A DNA stretch of 64,000 nucleotides from Massospora cicadina (GCA_022478985.1 JAKSZP010009198.1:62001-126000), one strand, 5' to 3'. Shown: positions 21,298 to 31,488, numbered from the stretch's first letter. The notes: a model not told the origin generated them from the letters alone. Made by a program: numbers and translations.

Positions 21298-23760
21298 GTG
21301 GACACACTGGCTGAAGTGGAAATCGAAACGCAAAGATATTACTCCGAGTTATACCAAGCTGAACCAATTCAGCCAGCTGAAATGGCAGAATTTCTCGACA
21401 GAGCTCATATCTGTACCATTTTCCAATACTTGGAAATAATGAATTTAATTACTCCAAACAAATTATGGACTACCATTCGCGGTGCGCCAAACCAAAAATG
21501 CCCTGGCCCAGATGGCATTCCATATGAGTTCTACAAAAAATATTTTAAATATATATCCACATTGCTGCTAGCCTCACTCAACCAAAGCCTGTTGGAAACA
21601 CGCCTCCTACCAGGAGGACATGAGGCCTTTACTGTCACACTCTTCAAGAAAGGGGATGGGCTTGACTTAGCCAACTGGCGCCCCAATTCTCTAACAAACA
21701 CAGACACAAAATTTTTAACAAAAATCATGGCTAACCGTTTAGGGACTGTAGCATCTGCCACCATCTCCCCAGAACAATTCAGTTTCATCCCCAGAAGGTC
21801 GATTTGGGATAACATGCACTCTGTGGCTAATGTATGTCAGTCCACAGCCTCTGGGCACTTGTATTCTTGGACCAACAAAAGGCCTATGATAGAGTAAACT
21901 GGGAATACCTTAGGGCCTGCCTCCAACAATTCCGCCTACCTCCCCGCTTCATTAACTGGGTGATGCTGCTCACGGAATCTGCAACAATGGCTGTGCGCGG
22001 CCCTGGTTTCCTAACAGAAGTAGTCCATCCTCAAAGGGGCCTGCGACATGGGGACCCCCTGAGCCCACTCTTATAAACTTCAGCCTTGACCCACTACTGC
22101 GAAATGTGAATGCCCAACTCACTGGGGTCCATGTGCCAGGCCAAACCCCAGTCAAGATGATGGCATTTGCAGATGATTGCGTGGTGGGGGTGTCTAATAA
22201 CAAAGATGCACGCGCGCTTGAAGCCCTTATCCAGGAATATTACAGGTAAGCAACGCGGCACTGAACGCCTCCAAAACCGAAATCATCCTCCTTGGTCAGT
22301 TTCAGAACTGCTGGGCCCCAGCAAGTAGTTCCTAACCTGGCCCATCTGCTCGCCCACGTCCACGCCTTACTAGCTCAAAACACACCGCTCCACTGGTGCT
22401 CCCCTTTGTGCCACGACCTACCATAGGACTGGTACGCCATCTGGGCGTGTGGTTGGAGGCAGGTGGATACGCGTAGCAGTAATGGAGTGCCATATACTGG
22501 ACAACGTGACGAAGCGAATTGCCTCTCTCAGAGCCCACCCTACTACCCTCACTGGCAGGGTTGTTCTTGCCAACTCTATGCTCCTATCCAAAGTGTGGTT
22601 CAGAGCCCACGCCATCCCCTTCTCCCCAAGCTTCTTCAAATCCCTGTATGCTTTGCTACAAGGCTGGCTTTGGTCAGGCCGCCCTCCACCAGTATGGCTA
22701 AAGGTCATGTTTGGCCCTCATCATCATGGTGGCATGGGCCTACTTGACTTCAAAGCCCATGCCGCCAAGATCCTGGGCACCTGGATTGTGGCCGTCACTG
22801 CTCCTACACTCCCATCCCAACACTGGTCCCGCGCGGCCCGCTCCAACTTCTCCTGAGCCTTGGGCCCCAACAATCCATCAAACCCCCACTACCTGATGAA
22901 ATACCTCGCATCACACACATCAGCCACAGGTCCTCACGGGACCAAAACCCACTACAAACGAATCCTACTCTCCATGCGAAGCGCAGAGTGGAGGTTTCGT
23001 ATTAGTGGACATACAACCCAAATAGGCCGCCCCTCTCCTCAGTTCACACAAGAGGTATAGGGGCTACCCATCCATGATGGTGTGATCCCCATTCGACCCC
23101 AAGTCCTATCCAGGGTGGACTACCTGGACATGATGGACATCCCTTATTCCACTGAGACCCAAAAGGCTATCTGGAAATATGCACACCATCCTCTATTGCA
23201 GCCTCAAGTCCGCTCCCATGTGTGGCGCTGCCTGAAGCGGGTGTATCGTACAGCTGAGCGCTCTAATGCTTTACACTCATCCTGTGTCGTGTGTGGCCAG
23301 TATGGAACGCTGTTTCACCGCCTGGAGAAGTGCCCCACCTCTAAAGTAATATGGCGCGAAGTCCAACGTCTGCTAGGCCAGGATCAAACGCATCCCTTCA
23401 GTCTGTCAAGAGATATGTTTGCTTCATCAATGGCCTCCCCCTCCCACCCTTCCTCCGTGCTCTGGTGGTTGCAATCGCCATGTGGACTATCCACACGATT
23501 GTCTTGGATGCCATCGCTGGATCCATCCCCACCCTCCCTGAAGCTGTCCACAGATTCTGGTCTCATTGGGTGGATCACTTTCAAGCGTGGATGTTTGGAT
23601 ATCTCCCTCTGCGTCGCTGACAGCTGGTCTCCTCCTGGTTCCCAGTCTGGTTCATCAAATCAGACCCCTTCCTCCACACATGTTCAATTGTGGTTACAGC
23701 TTTTTTACACGTTCCCTCCTCCTCCCCATAGTGGCGTTCCCGCTGGCAACAAGAGATAGC
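21298..23760 (+). pseudogene. L3 ORF2, part 2: reverse transcriptase and C-terminal CCHC region
   Basis: 200 open codons (21298-21897) contain CPGPDGIPYEFYKKYF, GHEAFTVTLFKKGDGLDLAN, TKFLTKIMANRLG and ISPEQFSFIPRRSIWD, the fingers and first palm motifs of a LINE RT. After a one-base loss near 21855 come YDRVNWEYLRACLQQFRLP, RGPGFLTEVVHPQRGLRHGD and MMAFADDCVVGV (catalytic FADD near 22160). The TAA at 22333-22335 is shared with L2. Then HLGVWLEAGG, GGMGLLDFKAHAAKILGTW near 22730 and CVVCGQYGTLFHRLEKC near 23285 (C-x2-C-x7-H-x4-C) follow. The RT is the better of the two copies but cannot be active. Confidence 0.9.
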
Positions 23761-23869
23761 ATCGCTTCTCTGGGGTGCCTCCCCTGGTACTAAGTTTTGT
23801 CTCGTCTGAGTCATATTCAGAAGTGTCCATCCCATGGTCGGCCTTCCCCACAATAAATTTAAAATTTAA

Positions 23870-23887
23870 AACAATTTCTCTTGTTAA
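23870..23887 (+). repeat. Target-site duplication of LINE L3 (right copy)
   Basis: AACAATTTCTCTTGTTAA, identical to 18583-18600. Confidence 0.95.
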
Positions 23888-23922
23888 GTAATTTTCCTTG
23901 CACCATCAGATAAAACTTAACA
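23888..23922 (+). repeat. G2 5' LTR, part 2 (end)
   Basis: Short last piece of the LTR, GTAATTTTCCTTGCACC to CTTAACA. The 3' LTR has GTAATTTAGCTTGCACC at 48629 onward. Confidence 0.88.
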
Positions 23923-23925
23923 CTT

Positions 23926-23935
23926 TGGTGCTCAC
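23926..23935 (+). promoter_or_regulatory. G2 primer-binding site
   Basis: TGGTGCTCAC, three bases after the LTR end, identical to the G1 site. The implied tRNA 3' end is GTGAGCACCA. Confidence 0.72.
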
Positions 23936-23984
23936 TCAAACTTATACACTACATGTCTGGACATGAACTACCAGCTCTCAGAAT

Positions 23985-24389
23985 TTGCCCAAAAAATACG
24001 GCTTCATGAGATGTAAGCTTGCGATGTTCAATAGACCAAACGCTTTTTATCCAATCATTCCAACAACAAGGAGGGGAAAAAAATACTCTTTAAAACTAAT
24101 TTCAACCGGTACAGGACCAGTTGCACCTTCTAACATGGTAGAGCTTGCACAGGCCAATATTCAGGGAATGTTGGACACCATGTTCCAAGGTTACCAGCTC
24201 AACTCCTCATCAGTTGACCCAAGCTTTGGTCTTCTCTATTACATGAAAGATCAAGCCCTGAAGCATGAAACCCATCAGAAGTATAGAGAGTCAACTATGT
24301 ATGCAATGGGCCGAAGTTTAAAAGTAAATCAAGCCCATATGCACGTTTATTTGGTGAGCTTTGTGAAACCATCTATTAAGCACACTTAA
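23985..24389 (+). CDS. Unrecognised 134-codon ORF in the G2 leader
   Basis: This open frame begins 50 bases after the primer-binding site, in a region where almost everything else is broken. The product is basic at the N-terminus (RRGKKYSLK) and mixed later (PSNMVELAQANIQGMLDT, then HETHQKYRESTMYAMG). I see no zinc knuckle, membrane segment or enzyme motif. It may be the N-terminal part of G2 gag, an accessory leader ORF, or a captured fragment. Its survival as an open frame could be chance. Function not assigned. Confidence 0.35.
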   Translation: MPKKYGFMRCKLAMFNRPNAFYPIIPTTRRGKKYSLKLISTGTGPVAPSNMVELAQANIQGMLDTMFQGYQLNSSSVDPSFGLLYYMKDQALKHETHQKYRESTMYAMGRSLKVNQAHMHVYLVSFVKPSIKHT

Positions 24390-25379
24390 CATATCTTTTC
24401 TCACCAAAATCTTAATCTTTCGCACCTTAACCATGTCCAGGAAGAAGAACAGTCTGCCTAATTTTTCTTTTTATAAAAGCTTTTCTTAAACTTTTTAAAG
24501 TTGTGAAAGGACATTGTTGCTAACTATGGATCTGCTGCAGGCACTCATTGCTGAATCAACAAACTAGCAAACCAGTTCAACAATGGTGTTCCAATAGTAG
24601 CAACACGGGTGTTAAAATCAGTCCAGATTTTCTAGTTAGTGGAAATGTGACAACACCAACTGTTGCATTAGACTTAGGACTCATTACCGTTATGTAGCCT
24701 CCAATATGGAGACCTTTTTACAACAGAGTCATGCATCATGAAAAAATACCAAGATCTGGAAGGATTATATTAAGTTGGAAGAATGTGTTTGTGCTGAACT
24801 CGCTTCAACATAAAAAAGAATGATGTAGCATTAGCACAATTACCCTGATTCAAGAAGAGCAACTTGACAACTAAGAATTAAGGAAAATAACCAGATAATG
24901 GGTGATTATCTATGATTTATAAGCATCAGATACTAACTTATTCATTGTGAAAAGGATATAGAGAATCAATTATTGGTCTCTAACACCATAATGCAGAAAA
25001 TTTATGAGAAAATTGAGGCACTTTTGGCTATCTAGACTATTTCTGAAGCCAGTCAGGCTCAAGTAAAAAAGGACATAGCTGCTCTCAAGAACAATAGTTG
25101 CAAATGTGCGACTAATCTTGGAGGAGGGGAGGATTAAAATGCAGCCCCAAAAACGCGCAATGTTATAATTCAGAAGTCGTGTCAGTCAGGATTTCAGAGG
25201 ACACATTTTAGTGATTTGGAGGCATATCATAAGTTAGAAGAAGATTATGGAATGGAAATGTGAAATGCATGAACCATCCCACACATACTGACTTCTATTA
25301 CCACTATGAGCTGCACACAAAATCCTATTTTGTAGAAAATTCTCCAATTCAGTCAAACTTTTAAAGCGAATTTGCCTCT
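24390..25379. other. Decayed G2 5' internal region
   Basis: No long open frame. Short pieces such as QKIYEKIEALLAI and VKKDIAALKNN near 24990-25100 are coiled-coil-like and may be gag N-terminal helices. Otherwise nothing is recognised. Confidence 0.4.
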
Positions 25380-25643
25380 CCTTATAGGGACTTAGAAAGA
25401 GATGATTTTAAAACTCTGAACCTTCCAAAATTTGATAAAGAAGGCAATAACTATTCCTTCTTAAAGATTTTTGAGATGTCCTTGAGAGGAGCATCATATT
25501 ATGCAAAGGCATTGACTCTTATCAATTTGTTAGTATCACAGTTGCTACCTCATATAGACTTACTTAGCAGATGGATGGCAATACGCTGAGCCAAAGAAAC
25601 TGTATTCAGGAACTTGGAAGGCCTAAAAATCCTGCAATATATA
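25380..25643 (+). pseudogene. G2 gag (capsid) remnant, part 1
   Basis: Near 25390-25470 the translation gives LERDDFKTLNLPKFDKEGNN followed by YSFLKIFEMSLRG, typical of the start of a gypsy capsid region (LPKF...FxxFxxxFxxxL pattern). The frame is lost soon after, and the gene is cut by H3 at 25643. Gag resumes at about 30134, with H3 and H4 between. Confidence 0.6.
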
Positions 25644-25804
25644 TATTAAATTTATTTGAGATACGCCAACCAGGGGACAGACATTACCAAAACGGAAGCA
25701 TCAAAACTAACCAAAACAAAAAAACCTGAACTAATTGCCCTAAAAGAGCAGTGAGACACAAATGAAAAAACAAATAACCAGGTGGCACAGCGGCGAACTG
25801 CTTA

Positions 25805-26442
25805 TCACACCATGGCGGAATGGTAAAGGGGATCAGGGGGCTCATCTATTGTGTCTGCATTGTACAAAGCGTGCGCTAAGGCAGAGAGCAAGGGCGTGGG
25901 TTTATCAGCAATATGGAGGGTGAGATCGCAGAGGACCAGCTGTTTATAGAAATCATCACCGTCATAAATGGCGCTCAGGTAAGCGGACAAGCACTTTTCC
26001 ACTTGTATGCAGATGGCAGGAAGTTGGGAAACTAAAGCAGTGTTAGCTCAGGTTATTTTTGTTTTAAATTGCTAAGCTGCATCCACTTTCTGAACAGCAT
26101 ATGCAGCATGTTTATGTAGCTGGAGAATGTTATTTTTGCTCTGGGAGGGAAAATCTGGGCAAGAATTGGAGGAGGGAGACCTTTGTACAGTTTGATCGCT
26201 GATTGGGATATAATATTGTGGAGGAAAATTTAATCAGGTTGGGCAGCAGCTTACACAGCAAAATGGTGTTGGGTACATAAAAAATTGCCATCTGGGTGTG
26301 GGATATAAAAGTGCTGAGGGATCTTAATGGGGGATTGGATAGGGATAAATTCCCAAATGTTGACTTCAGAGTCATCAATCACATTACCCAATTCGTCAGT
26401 TTTATTCAATGAGGACCATGGGCTCAAGTCATACAAGTCCAA
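25805..26442 (-). pseudogene. H3 second-half coding remnant of unknown function
   Basis: Downstream of the ORF1-like part the element has a second conserved region. It reads IPIQSPIKIPQHFYIPHPD near 26330 and KWKSACPLT..APFM then LINPRPCSL-like pieces near 25900-26010. Related blocks occur in H1, H2, H5 and H6, for example LLSALAHALYNAD here, LLSALAHSLL in H5 and PWLSALVHFY in H6. I do not recognise a domain. It may be the C-terminal half of one protein, because no clear start separates it from the ORF1-like part. Confidence 0.5.
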
Positions 26443-26699
26443 TTTTTCCTCAATAGGGATGGCTGAGGCTGGCGATTGGGTTGGGGCTCAGGAGCGAATT
26501 GTTGTCCAAGCTGAATCCTTATTGGTGGGAGCATTGGTGGCTCCAGACTTAGGATGGGTCTGATTGGCTGCTGTAGATGCAGCAGTGGCAGCAGGGTTTG
26601 GAAGAGGTGGGGGTAAGATTGCCACCCATTCTGAGAGGGCTGTGGGGTGGATGGCAGACGAGGAGTTGGTAGCCAAGAATGTAGAGGCAGCTTAGGCAG

Positions 26700-27500
26700 C
26701 AAGGTAGGGTCAACTCTGCTTTTAGTGGTCTAAATCAAAGCAGGACATACAGATGATCCACCCGCCTTTGTGTGGTCCCAGAATGGGTGGTCAGGGGCAG
26801 AAAAAATGAATTAGCGTTGGGGAATCTGGTTGGCTACATCTGTAAATTTAGGGCTGATCTTGGCAAAAGCCCAAGGCCCAGTGAGGCGTGTGGCTCCATT
26901 GGAGACCACAAACTGAAGGATGGGGTCAGCGCCATAGGCTGCCAAACCTGCCATCAGCTCCTGATGGAGCACTGCTGGGGGAAGTTGAGTGGGTAACCCA
27001 GCAAGCTGAACCACCATTGTGGAGTCAGTGGGGAGCTGGGTGCGCGTTGTGGGAATTGGGGTGCCCTGGAAAACTAGGGGCACAGTTGCTGCAGTGGCAG
27101 CATCAACTTCACTTGTGAAATCGAGGTCAAAGTACCCCTTATAGGGGCGAAAATCAATGAAGCTGGCAGGTTGCATCACCACCTGTGCTAATTTTATTAT
27201 TGGTTTTTCTGCATATGGGAACAATTTCCTATATTTGACCCAAAGGCCAAAAATGCATATGAGAGTGGGGAAGGATGAGAGGGTAGCGGGGCACCACCTG
27301 GGATCATGAGAGGTGAATGGCGAGATCCTTGGGCAAAACGAACTGGACAAAGGATTGGTTATGACTGGATGAACCAGTCTGAGCGCATTTTTCCTCCAAA
27401 TGGAAAATGCTGGGTGGGGTTTGCCGCTGCCCCACGTGGGAGCAGCAGACAGTGGGTGCCATGGACATCAGTGGGTCGGTGTCACTGCTAATTTGGCTAG
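26700..27500 (-). pseudogene. H3 ORF1-like protein
   Basis: This is the best preserved copy of the family protein: 179 open codons at 26811-27350 (minus). In order from the N-terminus: APTWGSGKPHPAFSIW (in a neighbouring frame near 27435), then in the open frame PSFIDF-like FIDFRPYKGYFDLDF, MVVQLAGLPTQLPPAVLHQE, LMAGLAAYGADPILQFVVS, and NGATRLTGPWAFAKISP. Past a stop comes HPFWDH near 26790, then CMSCFDLDH near 26750, a decayed zinc knuckle. The layout and spacing match LINE ORF1 of L2 and L3. Predicted role: RNA binding for the element's own particle. Confidence 0.78.
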
Positions 27501-27604
27501 CTATTCAGTTTTGTAAATTCAAATTCACTTAAAAGTGGGCTTGAGTGGAAAGAAAAGTAAGCCTGCAACTTATAAAACAGAGTTTTAATCATCGAGTTTA
27601 GGCT

Positions 27605-27624
27605 AAAAGAGACTATAAAGAACT
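27605..27624 (+). repeat. Target-site duplication of H4 (left)
   Basis: AAAAGAGACTATAAAGAACT, against AAAAGAGACCATAAAGGACT at 30114-30133: 18 of 20 bases match and both differences are transitions. Confidence 0.8.
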
Positions 27625-27713
27625 CCATGGGCCCAAACAATCTTCTCTTTTTCTTCAATCACTAAATTTGATTAGATTTAAAATTTAAAAAAGTTTTTAC
27701 TTTCAATCGCTTT

Positions 27714-29245
27714 TTGTCTATGGCAAACCTAGCTTATGTTAATATATTAACGCCTACTGCCCCCACATATGGCGGCGGTTTGCCGCCTACTGGCATTTTT
27801 TTAACCACTGCCAAAACGCCCCTTGGCTTCCCAGCTAGCCCCAAGAACACTTCAGGTCTTTACGTCTCACCTTGTGACCTAGCCCACCACCTCGCATGCT
27901 CCCAGGTGGTGCTCAGAAGCCCCTGGCGCTCCCTTAGAGCAACCTGCATTTTGGCCATTGGGTCAAGTATGGGAACCTCTTCCCCTATGCAAGCGCGGCC
28001 ATCATCAAGATGGCCATGGCAGTTTACAACCCACCAGATTTATATATTTCTTCCCTTTTAAGGGGTACTTTAATCTTGGCTTCTCATGAGAAGCCCACGC
28101 TATTTGGCAGCACAGCTGCCTTTAATTTATAAAAATACATCAATACCAACTATCAGAACTTGCTTATTGGATGAGGCCACATAAGTGGTCCAATTCACTG
28201 ATTTGACATCCCACCTCTCCCCCAAACGCCTCCACCATGAGCTCACAGAGGGATTGGCTGCTTATAGCGCTGACCCATGTTGCAATTTGTGGTTGTTGGA
28301 CATTCACCTTCTCGACTTTTTTTAAAGAATGTTGGAGTCCAATCTTTGAACAATATTGTGTTCATCAATAATATGATTAACAACGGCAAAAAGATCTTGG
28401 CGGATTCTCGGTGGAACCCTATCTATCATGAAAATATGATTTATAACCAAAATTGGCTTTGTAAGGTAAGAACTGACAATAGGATTACTCTGACTTCTCA
28501 GTCAAATTTGAGGTGTTCATTACCACGCGGATCTGATCACCCCTGAGGTGAGAAGATTTTACCCACTGGTGATTGGATACAATTTATCAAATCATTACCA
28601 CACGGGTCAGTTTTACCACAAGATATTTATCCTTGATCTGATAGGCCAAAAGCCTATATTTCCTAATTTGGATGACTCATCTTTATAATACTTTAGCCCT
28701 GAATTCCCATGGCCCCAAGGATCGAAACTAGTTTAAATATGAGATACTTGTATCAAAAAAGGGCTTTTCTCTGGTTTGCCTCACACAAAAACTAAAAAGT
28801 AAAAACTTAGTTTTTTAAGAGTTTATTTTTTTAAATATTCCATTGTGGGATCCAGCGGCACATAGCACCAGCGAGCATAACCCTTGCTGGATTCTGACAG
28901 TGGTTCCAAATGGCACCAATTGTCTCACTGGGTCGTGTGCATTCACAACAATCCGTCCCTTCAGTTGTGACACCCACCTTGTGATGCCCCCGCCCTGATC
29001 AGATATGCCCCTGATCATCTCTTCTGGGCACACATTAAAATAGCTACACCATTTACCCCTTGTGCTTTGCTCTCAACCATACAGTGTGCAAGTGCCCAAC
29101 AATTTCCGCTGAAGCTTCTTCCGCTGCTCCTCCCACTGGTGTAAGCCCCGTTTATGATTTGCTAAATTTATTTATTTATGGATCAGTCCTTCCTCCCCTA
29201 CCCTCAACCGCTGCAGGGGTTGCTCCCACCGCTCCACCCACTTGA
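27714..29245 (+). pseudogene. H4 ORF1-like protein with complete CCHC knuckle
   Basis: The N-terminal part is open at 27714-28061 (APTYGGGLPPTGIFLTTAKT, matching APxWGSG of other copies). Near 28270 it reads PMLQFVV, the solo LTR intervenes, and after it VPNGTNCLTGS continues; joined across the insertion this matches PILQFVVPNGATRL of H5, which confirms that the LTR is a later insert. Near 29003-29095 it reads HLFWAH and then CFALNHTVCKC after CPL-type residues in the adjoining frame, giving C-x2-C-x4-H-x4-C. This is the only H copy with all four zinc ligands visible, although a one-base frame change lies between the first Cys and the rest. Confidence 0.7.
28294..28899 (+). repeat. Solo LTR of a G1-related gypsy element inside H4
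   Basis: 606 bp, TGTTGGACATTCACC to GGATTCTGACA, flanked by a perfect 5-bp duplication GTGGT (28289-28293 and 28900-28904). It aligns with the G1 LTR at the start, at GGAACCCTATC near 28410 and at ACTAAAAAGTAAAAA near 28790. A solo LTR arises when the two LTRs of an element recombine and the body is lost. Confidence 0.88.
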
Positions 29246-30113
29246 AGTTTGACCATCAGACCCTTCCCTGAAAAGATGGCTCTCAAGTGCCAGAAGATTT
29301 GCTGAGGTCACTAAGCGCGGCCAATCAGCAGCTGTCACCACATCAACTCCTGTCACTGGCAGTGCCAGTCATGTCAAATCCTTTTGAGGCCTTATGAATG
29401 AATAATTGATGCAGACCACCCCTATGGAATCAATCCTGACTTCAACTGGTCATAATTTTTCACACAATCTCCGTTTGACTCTCCGCTGCCATTTCCAACC
29501 TTGCAATGGATTCACAAATTAAAAAAATATTTATCAAAAGGCTGTCAATGCAACTGCTGCCCCCATTAACTCCTTCCTCCGCCAAGCCCTCCATACAGCA
29601 AGTGAGCCACTTTGCAATAGTTTTCTTATACCTAACTTCCCTATAGATTTCACCAAGGACGCCAAATTTGATGCTAAAGAACTAGTATTACCAGCTTGCT
29701 GAGTGTATGTCAATGTGGCGAAATCTTTGCTTTATGACCCCAACTACTATAAAACTGCCAACGCATCAAATCCTTCACTTTTGTGCTCAAAACTTTAACC
29801 TTTTCTAAATACCAACTCTCCTAAAGCGTCAAGACGATGCACACCACTGGCCTCATTGATGAAAAAACCCTCATCTCTTTTTCCTTCTGCAACACGCCAC
29901 TGACGTTCCAACCACCCTTTTGTATGCCTTTTCCCACCAGCTGAAGCTGGCACAGGAGGAAAATCCCCTCGCCCCCTCTTCCCCTTCTAATTGTTGCTTA
30001 GGCTAACGCTGCGGCACCAAGCTAGATTTTTTTATTTGATAACCTTTTTGGTACAACGCAAATAAAGATGCGTGGAGGATCCACCCTTTTGGGTTGGGCA
30101 CCACTAGTACTAA

Positions 30114-30133
30114 AAAAGAGACCATAAAGGACT
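30114..30133 (+). repeat. Target-site duplication of H4 (right)
   Basis: Right copy of the H4 duplication, 18/20 identical to 27605-27624. Confidence 0.8.
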
Positions 30134-30620
30134 TCACAGATTGAATCTATCATGAAGCACAAGTAATTATTAGATCGAACACTATTTCTGATTTTGATGC
30201 AAAAATTGCAATGGAAAAATGCTGTAAAGCCCTATTATGATTTACACTAAGTCATGATCCCATCTTTTAAATTATAATATAGAAACACAAAAGATTGTGG
30301 ACTATTTACGCCACTGCGCAAGAAGTTTCAAAGAACCAAATTAGCCAGATAAACAGCCGTGTGTGCGCTATCCCCCAAAAAACAATAATGAGATCTACAA
30401 AATAGGGAAATCAGAGTCTCAGGGCCAGAAATAAAATTTTCCTCAGCCCAACGCATCACTTGTCATCACTGTGGAAGAAAAGGGCATTATGCAAACAAGT
30501 GTTATAGCCAAATTGATGCGAAACCTGGTGTAAATGTCGCTCTTAAAAAAGAGATAATAATCAGAAAAGGACAGGCGGAGTTGAGGATGGAACCCTCTAC
30601 TGCCATCAACCATAATGAAA
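30134..30620 (+). pseudogene. G2 gag, part 2: nucleocapsid zinc knuckle
   Basis: Continues gag after H4. Near 30460-30510 it reads ITCHHCGRKGHYANKCY, a classical retroviral C-x2-C-x4-H-x4-C nucleic-acid-binding knuckle with all four ligands. Upstream the frames are broken. Confidence 0.8.
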
Positions 30621-30627
30621 ACATTCT

Positions 30628-31083
30628 TTGCTTACCCTGACAAACATTTTAAGCCAGTTTAACATAATGAAGATTCTATGCATTGGATTGTGGCTGAATA
30701 TGTACATCTGGTCACAACTAGATCAAGAAATAATCAAGAAACAAAAAAAGCTTCTGCAGAAGCTTGAATTGATGTGGCAAGCCATATGCCAAATAATGGC
30801 AGACCATGGCCTTGATCCTGACACTACTCATTCCTGTGACCTGCCATTCCTAAAGGATGTACAAATTGAAATCCTCATACATACTCTGACAGAAAACTTC
30901 CCCAAAATCTGGTCCTGCCTTAAATCACACCTGAAGTTAGGCAACTCTGAATATATTCACTCAATAGATACTTCTAACCATACTCTGAGTGTACTTATGC
31001 TGATATTGCTGTTAATAAGGTCTGTGTTTGGGCTATCATTGACAATGGCACTCCTAAAAATATTTTCAGCACTAAGTTGGTAA
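30628..31083 (+). pseudogene. G2 gag-pol spacer, 151 open codons
   Basis: An open frame between the zinc knuckle and the protease. It contains a Lys-rich helix (EIIKKQKKLLQKLELMWQ) and no domain I recognise. Its end overlaps the start of the protease region in another frame, so it is either true gag-pol spacer sequence or a chance frame. Confidence 0.35.
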
Positions 31084-31290
31084 AGAGGTTGTGATTAGCT
31101 CTGGATGTTGCACAGGACTAAGAGTATGGCGCTGCAGGAGTGCATACCACCAGAGCTCTTGGGGTATATAGTGCCTAGTCTATAAAGTTTGGATCCGTAG
31201 TGGTATCTTCTCTGGCCATAGTACTGCACAAAAAGAACTATAAAGTTCTTGTTGGTACAGTTTTTATTAGACGATAGGAGAATTACTAGT
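31000..31290 (+). pseudogene. G2 aspartic protease
   Basis: VCVWAIIDNGTPKNIFSTKL near 31020 aligns with SILDTGYPVNVFSSKL of G1. The catalytic DTG is DNG here, so the copy is dead even where its frame is open. GVHTTRALGVYS and YKVLVGTVFI follow at the places of HAIGVYS and YMLIGTQLM in G1. Confidence 0.75.
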
Positions 31291-31407
31291 CATAAGGATG
31301 ACACCTTAACCATCCCAAAACAGACCATTCCTCTATACTATATAAGAAGTGTGAAAATGAAACATAAAATGCCTTATCTGTTTATTTATTTGGTCATTAA
31401 GATGATA

Positions 31408-31488
31408 CAAGGGTTATTCAGAAAGTAAGGTCCAATTTCTTATAAAAGTATGAGGGTTGTTTGGACCTTACTTTTCCAAATAACCACT
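31408..31488. mobile_element. Small hairpin transposon (mariner-like MITE) with TA target site
   Basis: An 81-bp near-palindrome. The left arm is GGTTATTCAGAAAGTAAGG then TCCAA, and the right arm is TTGGACCTTACTTTTCCAAA then TAACC, so the arms pair over about 25 bases with few mismatches. TA dinucleotides lie on both sides (31406-31407 and 31489-31490), as Tc1/mariner elements leave. It contains no coding capacity. It lies between the G2 protease and RT and is not part of any gypsy domain. Confidence 0.75.

Larger units (their letters stand above)
18601..23869 (+). mobile_element. L3: full-length LINE (APE-type), near-identical to L2
   Basis: A 5269-bp LINE in the G2 5' LTR. It starts CTTTTCTTTCTCGTTGC and ends GTGTCCATCCCATGGTCGGC plus an A/T repeat tail. 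A perfect 18-bp duplication flanks it (18583-18600 and 23870-23887). It has the same domains as L2. Its RT region is better preserved than that of L2, but ORF1 and the endonuclease are broken by single-base losses. Confidence 0.95.
25644..27557 (-). mobile_element. H3: ORF1-only LINE-like element, full length
   Basis: 1914 bp in reverse orientation. The 5' end (right) reads CTTTTCTTTCCACTCAAGCC on the minus strand. The 3' end (left) reads GTCTGTCCCCTGGTTGGCGT then ATCTCAAATAAATTTAATATA, the same tail core as the LINEs. Flanks AAATCCTGCAATATATA (25627-25643) and TAAGCCTGCAACTTATA (27558-27574) match at 13 of 17 bases, so they look like an aged target-site duplication. No RT or endonuclease is present. 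Confidence 0.82.
27625..30113 (+). mobile_element. H4: ORF1-only LINE-like element, full length, carrying a solo LTR
   Basis: 1878 bp without the 606-bp LTR and its 5-bp duplication, the same size as the other copies. The start region is CTTCTCTTTTTCTTCAATC. The tail is a diverged form, GATCCACCCTTTTGGGTTGG then GCACCACTAGTACTAAAAAA. The 20-bp flanking duplication shows LINE-type integration into G2 gag. It lies head to head with H3, whose start is 67 bp to the left. Confidence 0.8.

Noticed and set aside
30079..30133. H4 end as a second, unrelated element
   Set aside because: The 20-bp duplication and the recognisable, though diverged, tail core (GATCCACCCTTTTGGGTTGG) show that it is the H4 3' end.
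31408..31488. Hairpin as a transcription terminator or ncRNA
   Set aside because: Flanking TA and mariner-like arms explain it better, and it lies inside the pol region of a dead element.
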